A stretch of 64,000 bases of DNA from Lanius collurio (GCA_020086605.1 JACBWW010000007.1:20343752-20407751); one strand, 5' to 3'; positions 23,056 to 36,876 are shown, counted from the first letter of the stretch. Notes: generated by a model not told the origin, from the letters alone. Made by a program: numbers and translations.

Positions 23056-25958
23056 AGGATTCTGTTCCTTATAGCTACCAAAACAAAGTTGCCTTAACCA
23101 CTTTTCTGGGCATTTTTTATTGCACATCTTATATGGAGATGCATTTCATATGTTCAATTGAAGATTAAGTTTCATTAGAGGTAATAGATCGTGTTTAACT
23201 GCATGAAAAATCAGAAAAACTAAGAGGAAATATGTGACAGTTCACAGCCTTGTCATATTAATATGAATTATTGTGGTGCTTTTTGCAGGCTTGAAAGACT
23301 ACTCGCATTTTATTCAACATGAAACAGCAATCAATTTGAATGACAGAGAAAACCCAGTGAAAAATTGTTGCTACTCATAAAGTGTCGGTTTGATTTTAAA
23401 TTGATGCTATATGTTTTTAAAGAGCTCAACAACTATCAGTTTCATATGATCTTGATTGTGATTTGTTTTGTTTTTTCTAGGAGTGATCCATTGTCAGCTT
23501 TATTCACTTTTGAGACTCACTAAACAGACAGTTTTTACTGAGTGATAGAATAATAGGGAAGACAACCTCAAACATGCAACCTAATTTCTGTCTTTTAAGA
23601 TTTACTAATGAGTATATTTTGCCATTCTATGCCCTTCTAATTGTGGAATTGCTGAAGACCATATTTACTTCAGCACTGATTGCTTTGTATCTCACATTTT
23701 TCATTATCCTTCATTATTCTATTTTAACCTCTTATTTGCACTTCCTTGTTTTTAATTTAGCTTTTTTTAAAGACTGCACTTTGATTTTCTCATCACTAAG
23801 AGATATGCTCATTTGCTATTCTTATAATTTAAAAAAATGTATTCCTAAATTATTCTGCCTCAGATTACTTTTCACAGATGTCTGTAGAACTAATTATGTC
23901 ATATAAAAGGAGGCTTAGTTCATCAGACTGGTTCTGTTTGAGTTTTACCAATAAGTTCATCCAATTATCTACAAGTTTTTGAAATTTTGAGATGTAGAAA
24001 AATCTCTACATTAGAAAGAGAAAATATATTTTACAAATAATATTAAATGTGAAAAACAATTAGTATTTCCTAAACCCTTATAAATATATAAAGTTAATTT
24101 CTGTGTCACAGTCATCCTTAATTTTGTTAAATTTTCTATTTGGTGTGAGCTAGGTATGTTTATCTTTTAAAGCTTTCTGTTTGTTTTGTTTGATTGATAA
24201 TAGATTTGCTGTAATTCACTATTGTACATGGAGCCAAGAGGAGGTAGATGATGTGATCCAAATATGGAAACAAAACTTTTTTCTCCAAAGAAGGAATAGC
24301 AAAGTCATTTGAAAAAATCAAATCTTGTGTCTAATACTCTTGAAAGAGGGACTGCATGCTTCAGTCCTGTCTTGTGTTCTTGGATGCAGGAATTTTCCAA
24401 AAATCTTTGCCTTCCACTTTAAAAGTTTTCTTTCCCAAGAGAAATATTTTGTAATGATATTTTGGCAATGGTTTTCAAGACAACGTTATTTTCCAATCTT
24501 AACTTCCCCTGGTGCAACCTGAGCCCATTTTCCCTCATCCTATCACTTGCTATTGGAGAAAAGTGTATAACAGTTCCTCTAGAACTCTGGTGTGAGCAAT
24601 CATCTTCTGACCTTCTTACAGATGTCCTTTTCTCCATTTGGCTGTATGATCTATCTCTTGTGGTGGTAACTCAGGAAAGGCTTTTTAGACATCAGTGGGC
24701 ATACTGGCATAGTTAAAAAATGGTATGAAAGGACAACTTGCAAACTTTAAGCAGAAATGTAAATTAAGGTATCAATAAAGAGATGACAAAATAAAAATTA
24801 TGAGGTATGAGCGCATGGAATATTGATTAAAGATTGGGGTGTTTCAAGGCAGCTATGGCAGAAATGAAAAGGTCAAGGGAAAGGCAATTAAAATGATTAA
24901 AAATATCTCACTTTCAAAGGGATGCCAGCCTGCAAGACTGTGATGCCTGTAATACTCTCAGGCTTGCTTGGGGCTAGAGATCACAGAAATTAATCTGTAA
25001 AAGAACTGATGAATGACTGGCAACTAGCTAGCATTAATTTTTACAACATCACAAGCAATCTTCAGTCAGGAGCTGATCCAGTTTCATTCCTCTTATATAA
25101 GACCCCTGAGCCTGGAGTTTCATGTCCCCAGAGTAACCATAGACATTTGTACATACACAGGAAGAAAAATATGTGTTTCAGATGTCTGCAGTTGGAAATT
25201 TTCAGTTCTAACAAATAGGGTTATTATTTTTATGAACAAAGAACACTAAAAAATCACAGAGATTAAATTATACAAGTAACAATTTATTCTGTCCAAACAA
25301 GTAGTGTTACATGTGGGAAATATTCATAAATCAGTATTGACTACACTTCTGCTTCTGACTAATTAGATCTACACACTTTCTTTTAAAATGTCATGAGTGT
25401 AACAGATACAAGTGCCCTGCAGGAGTTCAGGAATTTACTTTATTATGTTGCCTGTCCAATGAAAATTTCTTTCTTTGGAGAAGAAAACTGTACTGCCCCA
25501 GGTGACAAAGCAACATTACTCCCTTTTTTAGTATTATGCAGACCATTATTCAAATGGAATTATTGAATGGAGAAAAACCATCATCATTAAACATTAAAAT
25601 ACTACTGAGGCTCCCAGGTGTGAAAAGGAGAATAATGGGAAAAAGAAGGAAAAGTAGAAAGCTTTTATTCATGGAGAGCTGTACCTGACTCAGCATGCCT
25701 TAGATTAGGGAGGGAACTGGATTTAAGATACCTAGCTGATTGAAACATTTCTCTTTCTATTTGTTTTATGGTAAGTTTTAAGTGTTTTAGTGTCTTTACT
25801 ATCCAAACTGTGATTTGTTAACTCATTTCATTGATCCTGACTCCTTTAGACTAGTTTTTCTAATTGCCATTCGAACTTGAACATGTGTTTTCATGTAAAA
25901 AAATATGTATTGATGTTTTTGAGGCATAATTTTTAGAATCCCATCAGCTTTTTATGCT

Positions 25959-26053
25959 TGGTTGTTTTTGGTTTGGGGTGTTTTTTTTTTTTTTTTTGGT
26001 TTGGTTGTTTGTTTTGTGTGTGTTTTTTTTTTGTTTTTGTTTTTTTTTTTTTT
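25959..26053. repeat. T/G-rich low-complexity tract
   Basis: Long T runs separated by GG, GTG and GGGG. This is the complementary-strand form of the A/C-rich tracts seen elsewhere. Open frames on both strands here (W/F/C-rich or K/T/P-rich peptides) are artefacts of the repeat. Confidence 0.93.
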
Positions 26054-26374
26054 AATGGGGATAAGGAACTTGCCACTTTAACAAAAAGGAAAAAGGAATA
26101 CATCGCTGTTACCAAAAAGGAAAAGAAATACAGGTTAGGAGAGAGACAGAGGTTAAACTACTAAGGCATAGGACTGGGAAAGAAAGATAAGAAGAGGGAA
26201 TATGCAGAAGATTCATTAAATGATAGAGAATAATAAGTGATTGTTCAGATGGTAGCTAACAAAAGTAACTCTATTAGACAAAGCTGAGTAGGCTACAAAA
26301 CATTGTATAGTTTGAAACTCATTTGTTGCAAAGTGATTATCTTTCATTTAATGAGCTGAATATTCTAAACTAAG

Positions 26375-26940
26375 ATTGCATCTTCCCTTTCTGGATGGCA
26401 GATGACCATCAAAGCTGCTCTATAGCTTCCCTCATCAACTGCATAGCAGGGAAGAAAAAAAATACAATGAAAGACCTGTAAATTGAGATAAGGGCAGGTA
26501 GACATCACTCAGCAGTTACTGTCATAGGCAAACTAGAATCAGTTTGGGGAAATTAATTTATTACTAGTCAAAAAATTATAAGTAAAACAAATGTGAAAAA
26601 CACCTTCCCCCACCCCTCCCTCTTTCTCAGTCTTAACTTTATTCCCAATTCTCTATCTCCTCTGCCCAAGTGGCACAGGAAAACAGGGAATGGGTATTAG
26701 GATCACCTATTTTCTTTGATGTTTCTTCTTCCACAGGGGGAGAACTCCTCACACTCTTCCCCTGCTGGGCCCTTTCTGTGGGGGACTGTCTTCCCTGAAC
26801 TTCTCCAGCCTGAGTCTTTCCCACTGGTTGTAGCTCCTCTAGAACTGCTCCAGCGTGGGTACCTTCCATGGGATGCTGCCCTTCAGGATTGAACTGCTCC
26901 AGCCTGGTGTTGTGACCCTCCTCTGAGGCATGACAACCAG
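26375..26940 (-). mobile_element. ERVL-like LTR 3' part with adjoining upstream sequence (minus strand)
   Basis: On the minus strand the segment shows 'ctggagcagttcaatcctgaagggcagc', 'cccacgctggagcagtt', 'gaagagtgtgaggagttctcccc', 'gggaggggtgggggaaggtg', then 'agtaataaatta', 'ccccaaactga', 'ctgagtgatgtctacctgcccttatctc' and 'gaagctatagagcagctttgatgg'. This block order is the same as in the plus-strand copies at 6623-7051 (3' half) and 31684-32118 (5' half). It is diverged, its terminus is eroded near 26375, and its 5' part is missing. The 76-codon minus-strand frame here is part of the element, not a gene. Confidence 0.75.
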
Positions 26941-29900
26941 GTTCATCATTAAAGGACCCCTGCAGGTGGATTAAAACAAAATGATGTTAAATAACCAATA
27001 TAACAGCAAATATTATTACAATAAATGCTATTTAATGTTATTTGATGGATTCTAAAAATAATTCAACTGAGTTTTTAGGGACAGGTTACTGTTTTTGTGA
27101 TCCAAATGAGATAATTGATCTGGATTATCTGTTTTTAATATCAAAACAAGAGTAAAAGAAAATTATAGGTTTTAAGCACCAAAAGAACAGTCATTGTAGG
27201 GTGTATAGGAAAAGATTTAGCCATCTTATAGTTAACGAGCTGGTGTGATAACTTTGTGTGGTGTCATGGCAAAAATATCTGACATTGCATATGGATTTAC
27301 TGATGCAAAATCATGAAGTCAGAGCTGCCTATAACCTTTGAGTGTCAGATAACATGAGGCCAAAATTAGTAAGCCCAAGTAGGAAAATATCACACAATTT
27401 TAAGAAAAATTGACTTCAACAAATGAAGAACTTTATCAAATGGAGAAGTAAAACCCACCCCCTCCTTCCCTCCCATTTTGTAGTTATTAAATTGTGAAAC
27501 TGTGTAGCTCTGAATACACCATATTTTTTCAGGTGCAGTTCTTAGGCCACATACAGGAATTACTGGGTGAATTTTATGCCTTGTGACAGAATCAGTCACA
27601 CAGATATATGTTCAATAACTGCTCATCTGGTGAATTCACTGAAAACACTTTTTTTGCAGTTGTGAAATAATATTTAAGTTTAACATGAGGTGCTTAAAGT
27701 GGTAATTTAAAACTATTTGATTGAAATGCTGTAGTTTTCACAAACTCTGAAGTCTCAGGAAAGCCAGCTGTCCCTGAGACTACATTTTCCCTGTCGCTTG
27801 TGAAAAGTCTTTCATACAAGTAATTCAGAAGAATTATAATATTTCATAATTCTAAACTATATAAAATATCACAAGTGATGAACAACTAGTGGTTAGCAAC
27901 TGTGAGACAGGATGTAACTTTTCTTTGTATTTATTGTTTCTTAATATTGCAGCATTACATACCATTGCTTAAGGCATAGAACATTATTAAAGATAATCCA
28001 GTTTTCTTCATCTTCACCTTTGATGAGATCTGTTTTAAAGATGTAATGCCACTACTTGTAATCTCTGTAGACCAAATCTGTATTCAAACAGGGAAAATGC
28101 ATAAGGTTTTTCTATGTTCTAGCTTAGTTTAAAAGATTTGATATGTCACAAGCTATATTGTCAGCTCCTGATTGCATGTTCCTGATCACTGATTTGTTAT
28201 CTGGATCACTGAATAAACAAGGTTACTTATACACAGAGATATTTAGCAATAAATTATTATTTATTCTCCTGATTAATTTTCTTTTCTAGTAGAGCATTCA
28301 AACAGAAGTTCTGTGCTTCATAATTTTATGGATATAGACTGAAAAAAAAAATCAAAACAAAACCCCCCAAAAAACCAGCTGAAATATATTTTTGGCCACT
28401 TCCAGTTGTTATGGGAATTTTTTAATTATTTTGACAAAAAAAAAAAAAAAGAGCTATTATTTTCATCCTTTCTTGTGTATTTTATTTTGCTACTCTTACA
28501 TTATAAGAGAAGTATTCCATATTTCTTATTAAACTCTGTTGAGAAATGACAGGTTGAATTTTTTATGGGAGTGAACATTAAAAACAACATGATGTTATTT
28601 TTTATTTTACTTTAGTCCAGTTAAGCAATTTTTAAGAACACTGTTTGAATTCATGAGAAGGAAATCCCTAATCACTTAAGATGATAAAAAATTTTTTCCT
28701 ATCTTGTCTCTGTCATTGATGACCACTGGATCATCTCTTGAAATTTTGAAAATTATAGTTTCTCATCAGCTAATATTTTCAGAACAATTGCATTTCATAT
28801 TTTAGTAGATATGGTCTCTCTGGAATTCTGCCCAATGAGAATAATGCACCATCAAAAAGAATAACACTTTTTTCCTCAATAAAACCATCCATTTTAAAAT
28901 CCTGTTTGATTTTCTCTCCTCATAAATTTTAATATATGAGAATAACGGTTAACAGCATTGACTAATTTTTTTTAAGTTCTTTCGTTTTCTTGAGAATCCA
29001 TATACCATTACAGTACAATATTGACTTCTCCCCCAAGCAAAATCAAGCAAATTGATTTCACAAGCCACAAAATCTATCATGATGTTAATATATTACTGAT
29101 TGAAGAAGTGGTTAAACAAGTGAACTTCACAGTAAACTCAAGAGCTCAATACACTTAAAACCCAAAAGTCTGGTAAAAGAAGTTGCTCCAGCAAATTTAG
29201 TTTTAATATAGGGGCTGCATTGCTCATATACGAGCTAGGTCAGTGTAAAGAACACAGTATTGCCCCAATGTCATAGATGCTCTCCTTCAAAGTGAGTGCA
29301 AATATGCAGAGCATAACATCCCTAACCTTTGATCAGAAACCACTGGAAGCTTAGGTGACAGTGAATATCAAATCCTGCCAGCTCCTCAGATTACAGGTAG
29401 AGATGCAGCCGTTCTTTCCCCTCTCCTCCAAGATGAGCTGTGTAGCTCATCTTTGTCACCAGGTCATGGTAATGAATATTAAACAACAATTGATACAGAC
29501 TGATGGCCTTATAGATGTTTTTTCTCCAATAAATCAAATTCCATAGAAAATGTCTTCTGCAGATTCCCACTATTTTTGTTCTGCTACATGCCAATATTTT
29601 TGTTCTGCTACATGCTTAAAATTATTGACAAGGTATGAGACCCTGCTGTACAGGTACAGCTGCTCTAACATAAAAAGAGGTAAACATGCAAAGCCTGTGG
29701 TGCAGGAGGAGGAACTTGTGTGTCTTTCTTGGCCTCCTTGTCTGCATGCTAATTCCATCACTTGGACAAAAAAATCAGAAAGTTTGTTTTTAAAGATCCT
29801 GTAACCTTCATTGTTGCCTTGAGCAGCAGCAAAGAAGTTGACAGATTGCTGGTTCCTATTTGTAGTCAGCAAAACTCCTTTTATATCTCATTCTCTGCCA

Positions 29901-30621
29901 GAAAAGAAAAAGAAGCTACTCAGTCAAGAAGATATAGTACAGCATTCAGGAAAGCAGAAAAAGAAGTGGGAGACAAAGGGAGCTGATTGCTGGAGTTTGT
30001 TACTCCCAAGGAATTGAGTACAAGCAGAAGTAAGTTAGAGCTCAGAATAGTGAGGGCATGTGAAGGAGAATCACAAAAAGCACTACTTATGCTGATAAAA
30101 ACCCTCTGCAATTCATGGCAATTTCTCTTGCTGCAAAAGTGAATCTATTTTTGTCTTCTAAATACTGTGTGATTTTTCAAATCAAACTCTGATTTCAATT
30201 TTTAAATTTCTTCTCTTTTTTTTTTCCATAGTTTTTAAAATAAATCTTGTAGCATCACCTTCACATCTTCCTGACTTTTTGTATTTCTTTCCTTTTTGCA
30301 CCCTGTAAGTTTTCAAACATCTTTTTTAACTTCAGAAGCATTAGTCACTATCAAAATTACAGTTCTTCACTAGATTCTTTGTCACAGAAATAAAATAGGG
30401 AACTTTAGTCCTAGTTTAATAAAACCTCAGCCTCTACTCAGGATGAAAATCATCAAAGAGCAGTTTTCACATCCTAAGGAATCTTAGACATTTGTAGATA
30501 GGTTCCCTCTAAGTTTAGGAGGTGACAAAAAATTTATTTGTCCAACTAAAAAGACCAAAAGAGACATCAGCAAAGGGAGGTAAAAGGAATTTATGTACTT
30601 CTATATGTGGACAATCACTTG
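26941..30621. other. A+T-rich unique DNA
   Basis: No gene supported. Contains an A/C-rich tract at 28340-28378 and an A run at 28436-28451. Overlapping frames of 60-100 codons near 29391-29986 lie on both strands and have no splice context. Confidence 0.5.
29571..29615. repeat. 24-bp tandem duplication
   Basis: The 21-mer TATTTTTGTTCTGCTACATGC occurs at 29571-29591 and again at 29595-29615, separated by CAA, so the period is 24 bp. The copies are identical, suggesting a recent duplication. Confidence 0.9.
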
Positions 30622-30834
30622 TATTAGGAAAAATTCTTTACCTAAAGTGTTGTCAGGCATTTCAACAGGCTTCCAAGGAAAGTAGTTGAGTCACCATCCC
30701 GGATGTATTTAAAAGACATGCAGATGGGGCACTTAGGAATATGCTTTAGTGGTGGACTTCCTGGTGCTGGATTTACAGTTGGAAGCATTGATTTTAAAGG
30801 TCTTTTCCAACCTAAATTATTCTACGATTCTATT
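30622..30834 (+). mobile_element. CR1 LINE 3' end fragment
   Basis: The sequence follows the avian CR1 3' end: 'tattaggaaaaattcttta', 'gttgtcaggcatt', 'gagtcaccatccc...gtatttaaaagacatg', 'ttagtggtggactt', 'aaaggtcttttccaacctaaat', and the tail ATTCTACGATTCTATT. It is 5'-truncated to about 210 bp. The 62-codon frame at 30703-30891 lies mostly within it and is not a gene. Confidence 0.9.
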
Positions 30835-31683
30835 CCTGTCTCCTTGTGTGCACTGCTTGCTTCACGAGACCTTGCCAAAGACCTCCATTGACCTAGCCAG
30901 TGAAAAGGCATGACTTCTCTAACTGGATAAGCCAATACATGATAGTAGTTTTTGCCTCTTCAGCTCTTGCTTTACTTAATTACTTCAGCCTCCTCGAGAC
31001 AGGTTGGCATAGCCAGGTAACACAAATCTATTTATTTGCTATTTTCTTCTTCCTTTCGTCCACCCTCATTCATAGGCCTCAAAGTTTATTTGATGCACCT
31101 TTAATGTTAGGTAAGTTCTTGAGTGTAAGACACATGTTATCACCATGACTGAATTTCATGAAATGTATGTAATTTCAACAGAAAAGAAGCTGAGTCTAAC
31201 ATGCTGTAGATTAATATTGTTATCAATATAATTTGTGCTATAATCTGTCATATATAGATGTTATTTTTCTTTATTTCTATGCTAGTATACAGGTGTTTAT
31301 AATATAAAATAATATGAAATAAATATTTCCAACAATTGAACTATTTACACTAAAATGGAGGAAAATTCAAAAGACATATCCAAAAATTTCAAACAAATAA
31401 AAGAATTTTTAAGGAGGGAATATCTGTCTGTTCAATGAAACTGTGGAAGACAGAACAAACACTAAGTTCCTTTAATTGCATTAAATAAGATTTAATTTAG
31501 ATATCAGAGAACCTTTTAGCAATTTCACTATTAGGGAAGCAATGGGGTTGCCTGGGGAAGTTGTGAAATCTTACATGTGTCTTCATAAATTCCACCCTGA
31601 GCATCTGTTAAAAATCACACTGATACTGTCGTTCATTCCTAGAGGCATAACTTGCACTAGTGACCTCCTTAATCCCTCCTAGC
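30835..31683. other. A+T-rich unique DNA
   Basis: No gene or repeat family recognised. The 82-codon frame at 30900-31148 has no splice context or recognisable domain. Confidence 0.5.
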
Positions 31684-32118
31684 TGTGTGTTATGCATGTC
31701 CTATTTGGGGAAGCGCAGAGGAGAGGAGTGCTACAGGAGTGGCTTCTTTGAGAAGCTTTCCCAGGTCCAACAGAACCAAATCCAGGCGGATGCAAGACAG
31801 GTCCGTCACAAGGCCAAGCACATCATTGAGGGTGGCAGCACCTCAGGGACAACTTATTGAAGAAAGGATAAAAATGTTCCACAAGAGCATCCTGAAGAGA
31901 GGCCTGAGAGACAACGCTGGAGCCCTGGGAACCCTGATGAAACTGGTGGATGCCCAAAGGAAGCTGTGACCCCATGGGAAGCAGGTTCCTGGCAGGACCT
32001 GTGGCCCCATGTGGCACTCACACTGGAGCAGTTCATTCCTGAAGGACTGCACTCTGGGGAAGGGACCCGTGCCTCCAGCCCATGGGAAGGTTCCATGTTG
32101 GAGAAATTTACAGAGGAA
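31684..32118 (+). mobile_element. ERVL-like LTR, 5' part (plus strand, 3'-truncated)
   Basis: Starts with TGTGTGTTATGCATG and continues through 'gtggcttctttgagaagctt', 'gatgcaagacaggtccgtcac', 'ggccaagcacatcattgagggtggcagcacctcagggac', 'gtggatgcccaaaggaagctgtgaccccatggg', 'ggcaggacctgtgg', 'actggagcagttcattcctgaaggactgcactc' and 'ttggagaaatttacagagga'. These are recurrent motifs of a large avian ERVL-type LTR or its flanking untranslated part. The element stops at about 32118, before the poly(A)-signal and U5 part seen in the copies at 6.6 and 26.4 kb. Overlapping short frames on both strands (31660-32206) are shadows of this G+C-richer element. Confidence 0.72.
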
Positions 32119-34478
32119 CACCTACAAAATTATTATGTCTCTTTTTTTTTTTCTTTTGTCTCCAATTGTGATTAAGGCTCTTCTTTTCAATTTCTTTACT
32201 TTTTGATTGATATTATCTGACAATGTACCTTTCTGCAAAGCATTAAAGATATTCTCTCCAGCACTTAGCTGTTGTTTTATTCAGTTGTTTCTTTTATGAT
32301 GTTGTTCTGCATGGCTGATCCAGAATTTAAATGTAAATTAAACACAAAAGATGGCTTTTAACCAGCTGTTAGCTAAACTGCTACCCTCCAAAAGTTGATC
32401 TGTTTTATTTTGCTTAATAACTGACTTCTATTTAGATCTCTTTATTGGTTTTAATAGTTATAATTTTACTGTGAAGTATACAGTTCACTTCAGAACAATT
32501 GTCATCATATTACACTTTTGTTATTAATTTTCACAATCACCTCTTGATTTTTCATCCTAGGTATGAGTTTCACTATCTTAGCTGAGCTTAAACTGTTATA
32601 TAGTACTTCCACTTATTCTACACTTCCACAAAACAAAGATAGGAAGATGAATGGTGTTATTTGAGGATTTAGAAGGAGCTGGAATAAGTGGCTCTATATA
32701 AAGGAACAAATTAAAGAAAGCTTTTACTCAAACATCTGTCAAGCTGAAAGACATTAAGTCATGACAAAGTGAAAGGAAATTTTCTGCAGAAAAGTTATAG
32801 AAGCATGTTCTCCAATGAAAATAGTACCCAATTTACTAGTTCTTCAGCATTTTTCAGCTACTACAGGACAAATAAAATCTACTTGGCATGCCATAAGGCA
32901 GAATAATTTGGGGTTGGGGAAGAGATTTGCAGACTTGGAGGTTTTGTCAGAATGATATAACCCCCACCCCAAAACAGGCTAATGCTTCTTATTTTATTCA
33001 TATTCAAATATGCTAAGAGTGATGAATTAGTCATCACATAAAACAATCAAAATCCTGATTTTTCTCTTCCATGGCACCAACACAATTGTCAGGTCTGCTT
33101 AGTTAGCCACGAGGAACAAACATCTATGAATGAAATCTATTGGCTAGAAACAAGGCAGCATAGACATTCCCTGCGAATGAACTGAACTGCATCCAAGGAA
33201 TATATAGCTCTTTTGGCATGAGTTTCTGTTTCCAGCAGAAACAACCCTGCAAAGCTCATAGTAACATTCTTAACTAATTGCTTAGTTTTCTAATTATCAA
33301 TATTAGCTAATTGCTTTGGCCTGCAGCCAATACTAGCTGTTTTTATCATTCTTCACAGTCTTGTGAATTGAGCTTTACTCTTTCAAAATCTGTATCAAAA
33401 TCCCATAAGAAAAGCTATGCAATGGCTTCCTTTGTCTTGCTCAGCTTCACTTCAGAAACAAATGTATTTTGTTTGTGTGCTTATAACAGCATAAGAGTGT
33501 ATATCTATAAAATTTTGTCAAAGCTGTACACATGGAAATATTTTGCTACTTTCAGTTGAAGTCCATGACACAAATTACTTGTCTCTACTTTTTCTATTGA
33601 CTATATGCCTCTTCTAGGCCAGCCAAACAGTAAATATCGGAAGAAACTTGTTAATTCTTCTCATAAATTCAGTTTGCTGCATTGCTGGAGGAATTCCAAG
33701 TACATTTGAGTTTCAAAATGAGATCTTCCTCCAACTTTGCAAGGAAGATAATTTTCATATCTGAGTGTAATCGCTCACACAACCAAATAGTTGAACACAT
33801 CTCTTCTTGTTTTACTGTCAGCTAAAGTATCCAATTATCCTAAAGTACCCAAAGCATTCTACTAACCTTCTGTAGTGGTTCAGTGTGTTGTAATATTACA
33901 TTTAATGCAAATAGTTTTAGAAAGCTTAATGTTGTTTAATTTAGAAATTATTATCTACTATTTCGAGATTTTGCGGGACAGCTCAAGTGTGATCTTTTTT
34001 CTTGGTATATGTTGGTTAAATTTTTTGGTTATCTTTTCCTATATGTATACACTTGGCTATGTAAACCCTATCATGAAGAAATTTTAACAAAATTTAGCAT
34101 TAAAAACTTTATGACATATCTGCTCAAGCCATTTTTTATTTTCCCCACATGAGCCTCTTGCATACATTTATTTTACACATGTTGTCTGCAAATATGTTTA
34201 CTTAGATGTATTTTAAGCTGATATTATTTCTTTTTCCAGTGTTCTTTCACACTCCATATAGTCATTATTTTTCATATTGCTGGATAAATATCAATATAGT
34301 ATAAGTAAAAATAAATCAGACAGTTGTTTATTATCAGAAGCACTGTTGATCCTGATGTCATACTACCTGGAAATACTAGTCTATAAAATTCTTCAACAAC
34401 AAAAATATATAGAGTTTTTTTAATTTTTATTTAATAAATGATTTGATAAGTACTGTCCACTTAGTGTTCTCATTACTT
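32119..34478. other. A+T-rich unique DNA
   Basis: No gene supported. T runs lie near 32140, and short chance frames are rich in F, Y and I. Confidence 0.5.
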
Positions 34479-34551
34479 AATATATATATATACAAAATAT
34501 ATGTATCATGTTTTATATATGTGTGTGTGTATATATATAAATATATATAAA
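34479..34551. repeat. TA/TG dinucleotide microsatellite, compound
   Basis: TA repeats, an interrupted stretch, then (TG)5, then TA repeats again. The minus-strand frame across it (YIYLYIYTHTYIKH...) is an artefact. Confidence 0.95.
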
Positions 34552-35419
34552 ATTTGATTAAGTATATAAAGTGACAACAACACATACAGAAAGTTTTTCC
34601 CACTTTACTGGTTTCCTTCCAGTACCTGAAATAGACCTGTGGTGAACTGCATTGCATCTTCAGTGAAGATGTGAAATGTTCAGATGGTGGGAATTTTTCC
34701 TTTGCTGGCTTTCCTCTGAGCATTTAAAGTAGGATTCATTTCACACAGTATTAGATGTTTAATATACAGATGTGTACTTCCAAGAGAATCAGTCTGAATT
34801 CACTTGCAAAGACATAATTAGGTTATCTTAGCTAATGTTTCCTCTTATCTGCTGTAAACATCTTCAATAACATGAGACAAAATACACTCTACCACTGTTC
34901 ATCTCTAAACTCTCTAGAGACAGACCTCTGGTTCAATAATGAGACAAATCCTTCCTCAAAGTTCCCTTTTTGGTCTTTCTAAGCATGTGAATTCTTGCCT
35001 AAAAAATATGTCAAACACTCTGAAACAGTTTCACACGCATTTTTTATCATCTGTAAAGATGATCCAAATTCCATCAATGATTCAAGTTCTTGCACTTTAT
35101 TATTAATTCTTTAAATATTTTGTACAAATGTAAATTATTGTGATTTTTTAGCAAGCTCACAGAAACAAGGCCTGGATTTAAGCAGGTAGCTAATAAAACA
35201 CTGCTCCACACAAGATCCTGGAAATCTAGGAGAAAATAAACTAAGCGCTAAATTCTGTTTAATGAACTAATATTTTTTTCCAAGCAGAAACACCAACTAG
35301 TTGATGCAACCACATTTTATTTAAAGTGAAAAACCTGAAAATTTGACCAAATAGATGTAGCAGTCAGTACCAAACACTTCCCTCCCTAGTAAAGCAATTG
35401 CTGGCAAACTGCTGCTTCC
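34552..35419. other. A+T-rich unique DNA
   Basis: No gene or repeat family recognised. Confidence 0.5.
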
Positions 35420-35659
35420 TCACCTTGCAGTGATACCCCCCCAGAGAGGGACTGTACAGCCTTTGAAGGCCACAGCACCTGATGAGGACTGACAGCACTG
35501 CTGAGACAGGAGCTGCTTCCCCCCTGCTTCCCCCGTGTGCCTCCCTTCTGCCCTCTGCACCAGACCTCCCCTGACCTGATCCTCGTCCCAGTTTGTGCTC
35601 TCCTTTAGCTGCTCAGCACTTGCTACATCGCCAGCAGCAGCTGTAGCTAACTGCTGCAA
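35420..35659 (-). other. Small G+C-rich island with a 79-codon minus-strand frame
   Basis: The composition here is clearly richer in G+C than its flanks, with C runs on the plus strand. On the minus strand a 79-codon frame starts MQQLATAAAGDVASAEQLKE and ends GGITAR; its last codons overlap a splice-donor-like AAG|gtgagg. Composition is A/G/Q/S-rich with low hydrophobicity and no recognised domain. It may be a fragment of an unrecognised repeat, a retrocopy or an exon. None of these can be decided here. Confidence 0.3.
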
Positions 35660-36876
35660 TATTCCTAAACATCTTCCCTGTGATTCTTCTCAGCTTACAA
35701 TAAATTTAATACTTATGACTAGCAGTTTATTGAAATAGGGAAATATTGGCAGACTTGACTGTCTTGTAGTTCACAGGAAACTACATACCGATCCCTCCTC
35801 AGAGCTCAAGACGCCCTCTAAAAAAGTATTTGATCTGTTTTCTTTCTGCTCCAGACTCTCATTTCTTTGCTCCTTGGAAAGTCTTGCTTTCTATAGGAAG
35901 GCATATAAAAACGTGCCCAGACTTTCACACATTAAGACAATTACAAATTTTTAAAATACTTTCTGATAAACTATCTTTTCTAATAGAAGTGCCTCCAAAT
36001 GTAATGCAAGAATATATGGAAAGCAATATTTCACCCCTACCCATTGATTTCTTTCTGTTTACTTGCCTTTCTCTCCAATGGATATCACCAGAGCAGAATT
36101 TCTTGGACATAACAAAAGGGTAGAGAAGGAGGATATGGTCAACATGCTTTGTCTTCTGGGCTTTAATCATAGGACTTAAATTTGCTCACTACCTTAGCCA
36201 AAGAAAAATTACTAGAATAATCTCTAGATAGATGGTAGCTATTTCAACAAAAATTTATGGATGAGCAAATTATAATTTTTTTTTTTTCCCCTTTATTATT
36301 TTTTTTTCCTTTGGGACTGCTGCTATTGAACAGTGTCAGGAAATAATCTTCCCATTAAGCATAGATTAATATTTTTACTGATCCTTGAAAAACAGCTGCT
36401 ACTTGTCTAAGATTTGGTGTATTCCTAAAACTACCAATGTGCAAAAAGCTATTCACCTTTTAAAATTGTGCTCCACACATAATGGCATTTCTGTTAGAAT
36501 CAGATTTTATCTTTAGAGGCTCAAGTTAGAATCTAAAAACTTAACCAAACCAAACATGAAAAACAATGCCATTATGGACCAGACTTTAAAAAACAACAAA
36601 TAAAAAAACCCACATAATTCAGTTTAGAGGATATAGCAGGTGCTTGTTCTTGTATCTTTTTAACATGGTTTAACCACTGGAGAAGATGTCAAAATAATAG
36701 TAACCGTGGGTTATACTTAATCTATATTGAGAATGTATTTGGTAATGTTTTAAAGAGTAGCAGAGGCTGATGGTATATAGCCCCTACAATCAGCCTTGTC
36801 TTTAATGACATCTACATGACAGAACTGGGAAACTTTACAGAATCCATCAGTGTTACGCTTTCAGGTGAGTTGAGAT
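35660..36876. other. A+T-rich unique DNA
   Basis: No gene supported. T-rich tracts lie near 36270-36310 and an A/C-rich tract near 36590-36612. Confidence 0.5.

Larger units (their letters stand above)
21844..26374. other. A+T-rich unique DNA with low-complexity tracts
   Basis: No gene supported. The 110-codon frame at 23574-23906 is rich in F, L, I and Y, as expected from T-rich DNA, and has no splice or start context. Low-complexity tracts at 23001-23055 and 25959-26053 are listed separately. Confidence 0.5.

Noticed and set aside
23574..23906. 110-codon hydrophobic open frame
   Set aside because: F/L/I/Y-rich composition is what T-rich DNA gives by chance, and no family motif is visible.
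34479..34551. CRISPR-like or other regular array
   Set aside because: Only dinucleotide repeats are present. No direct repeats with regular unique spacers occur anywhere in the window.
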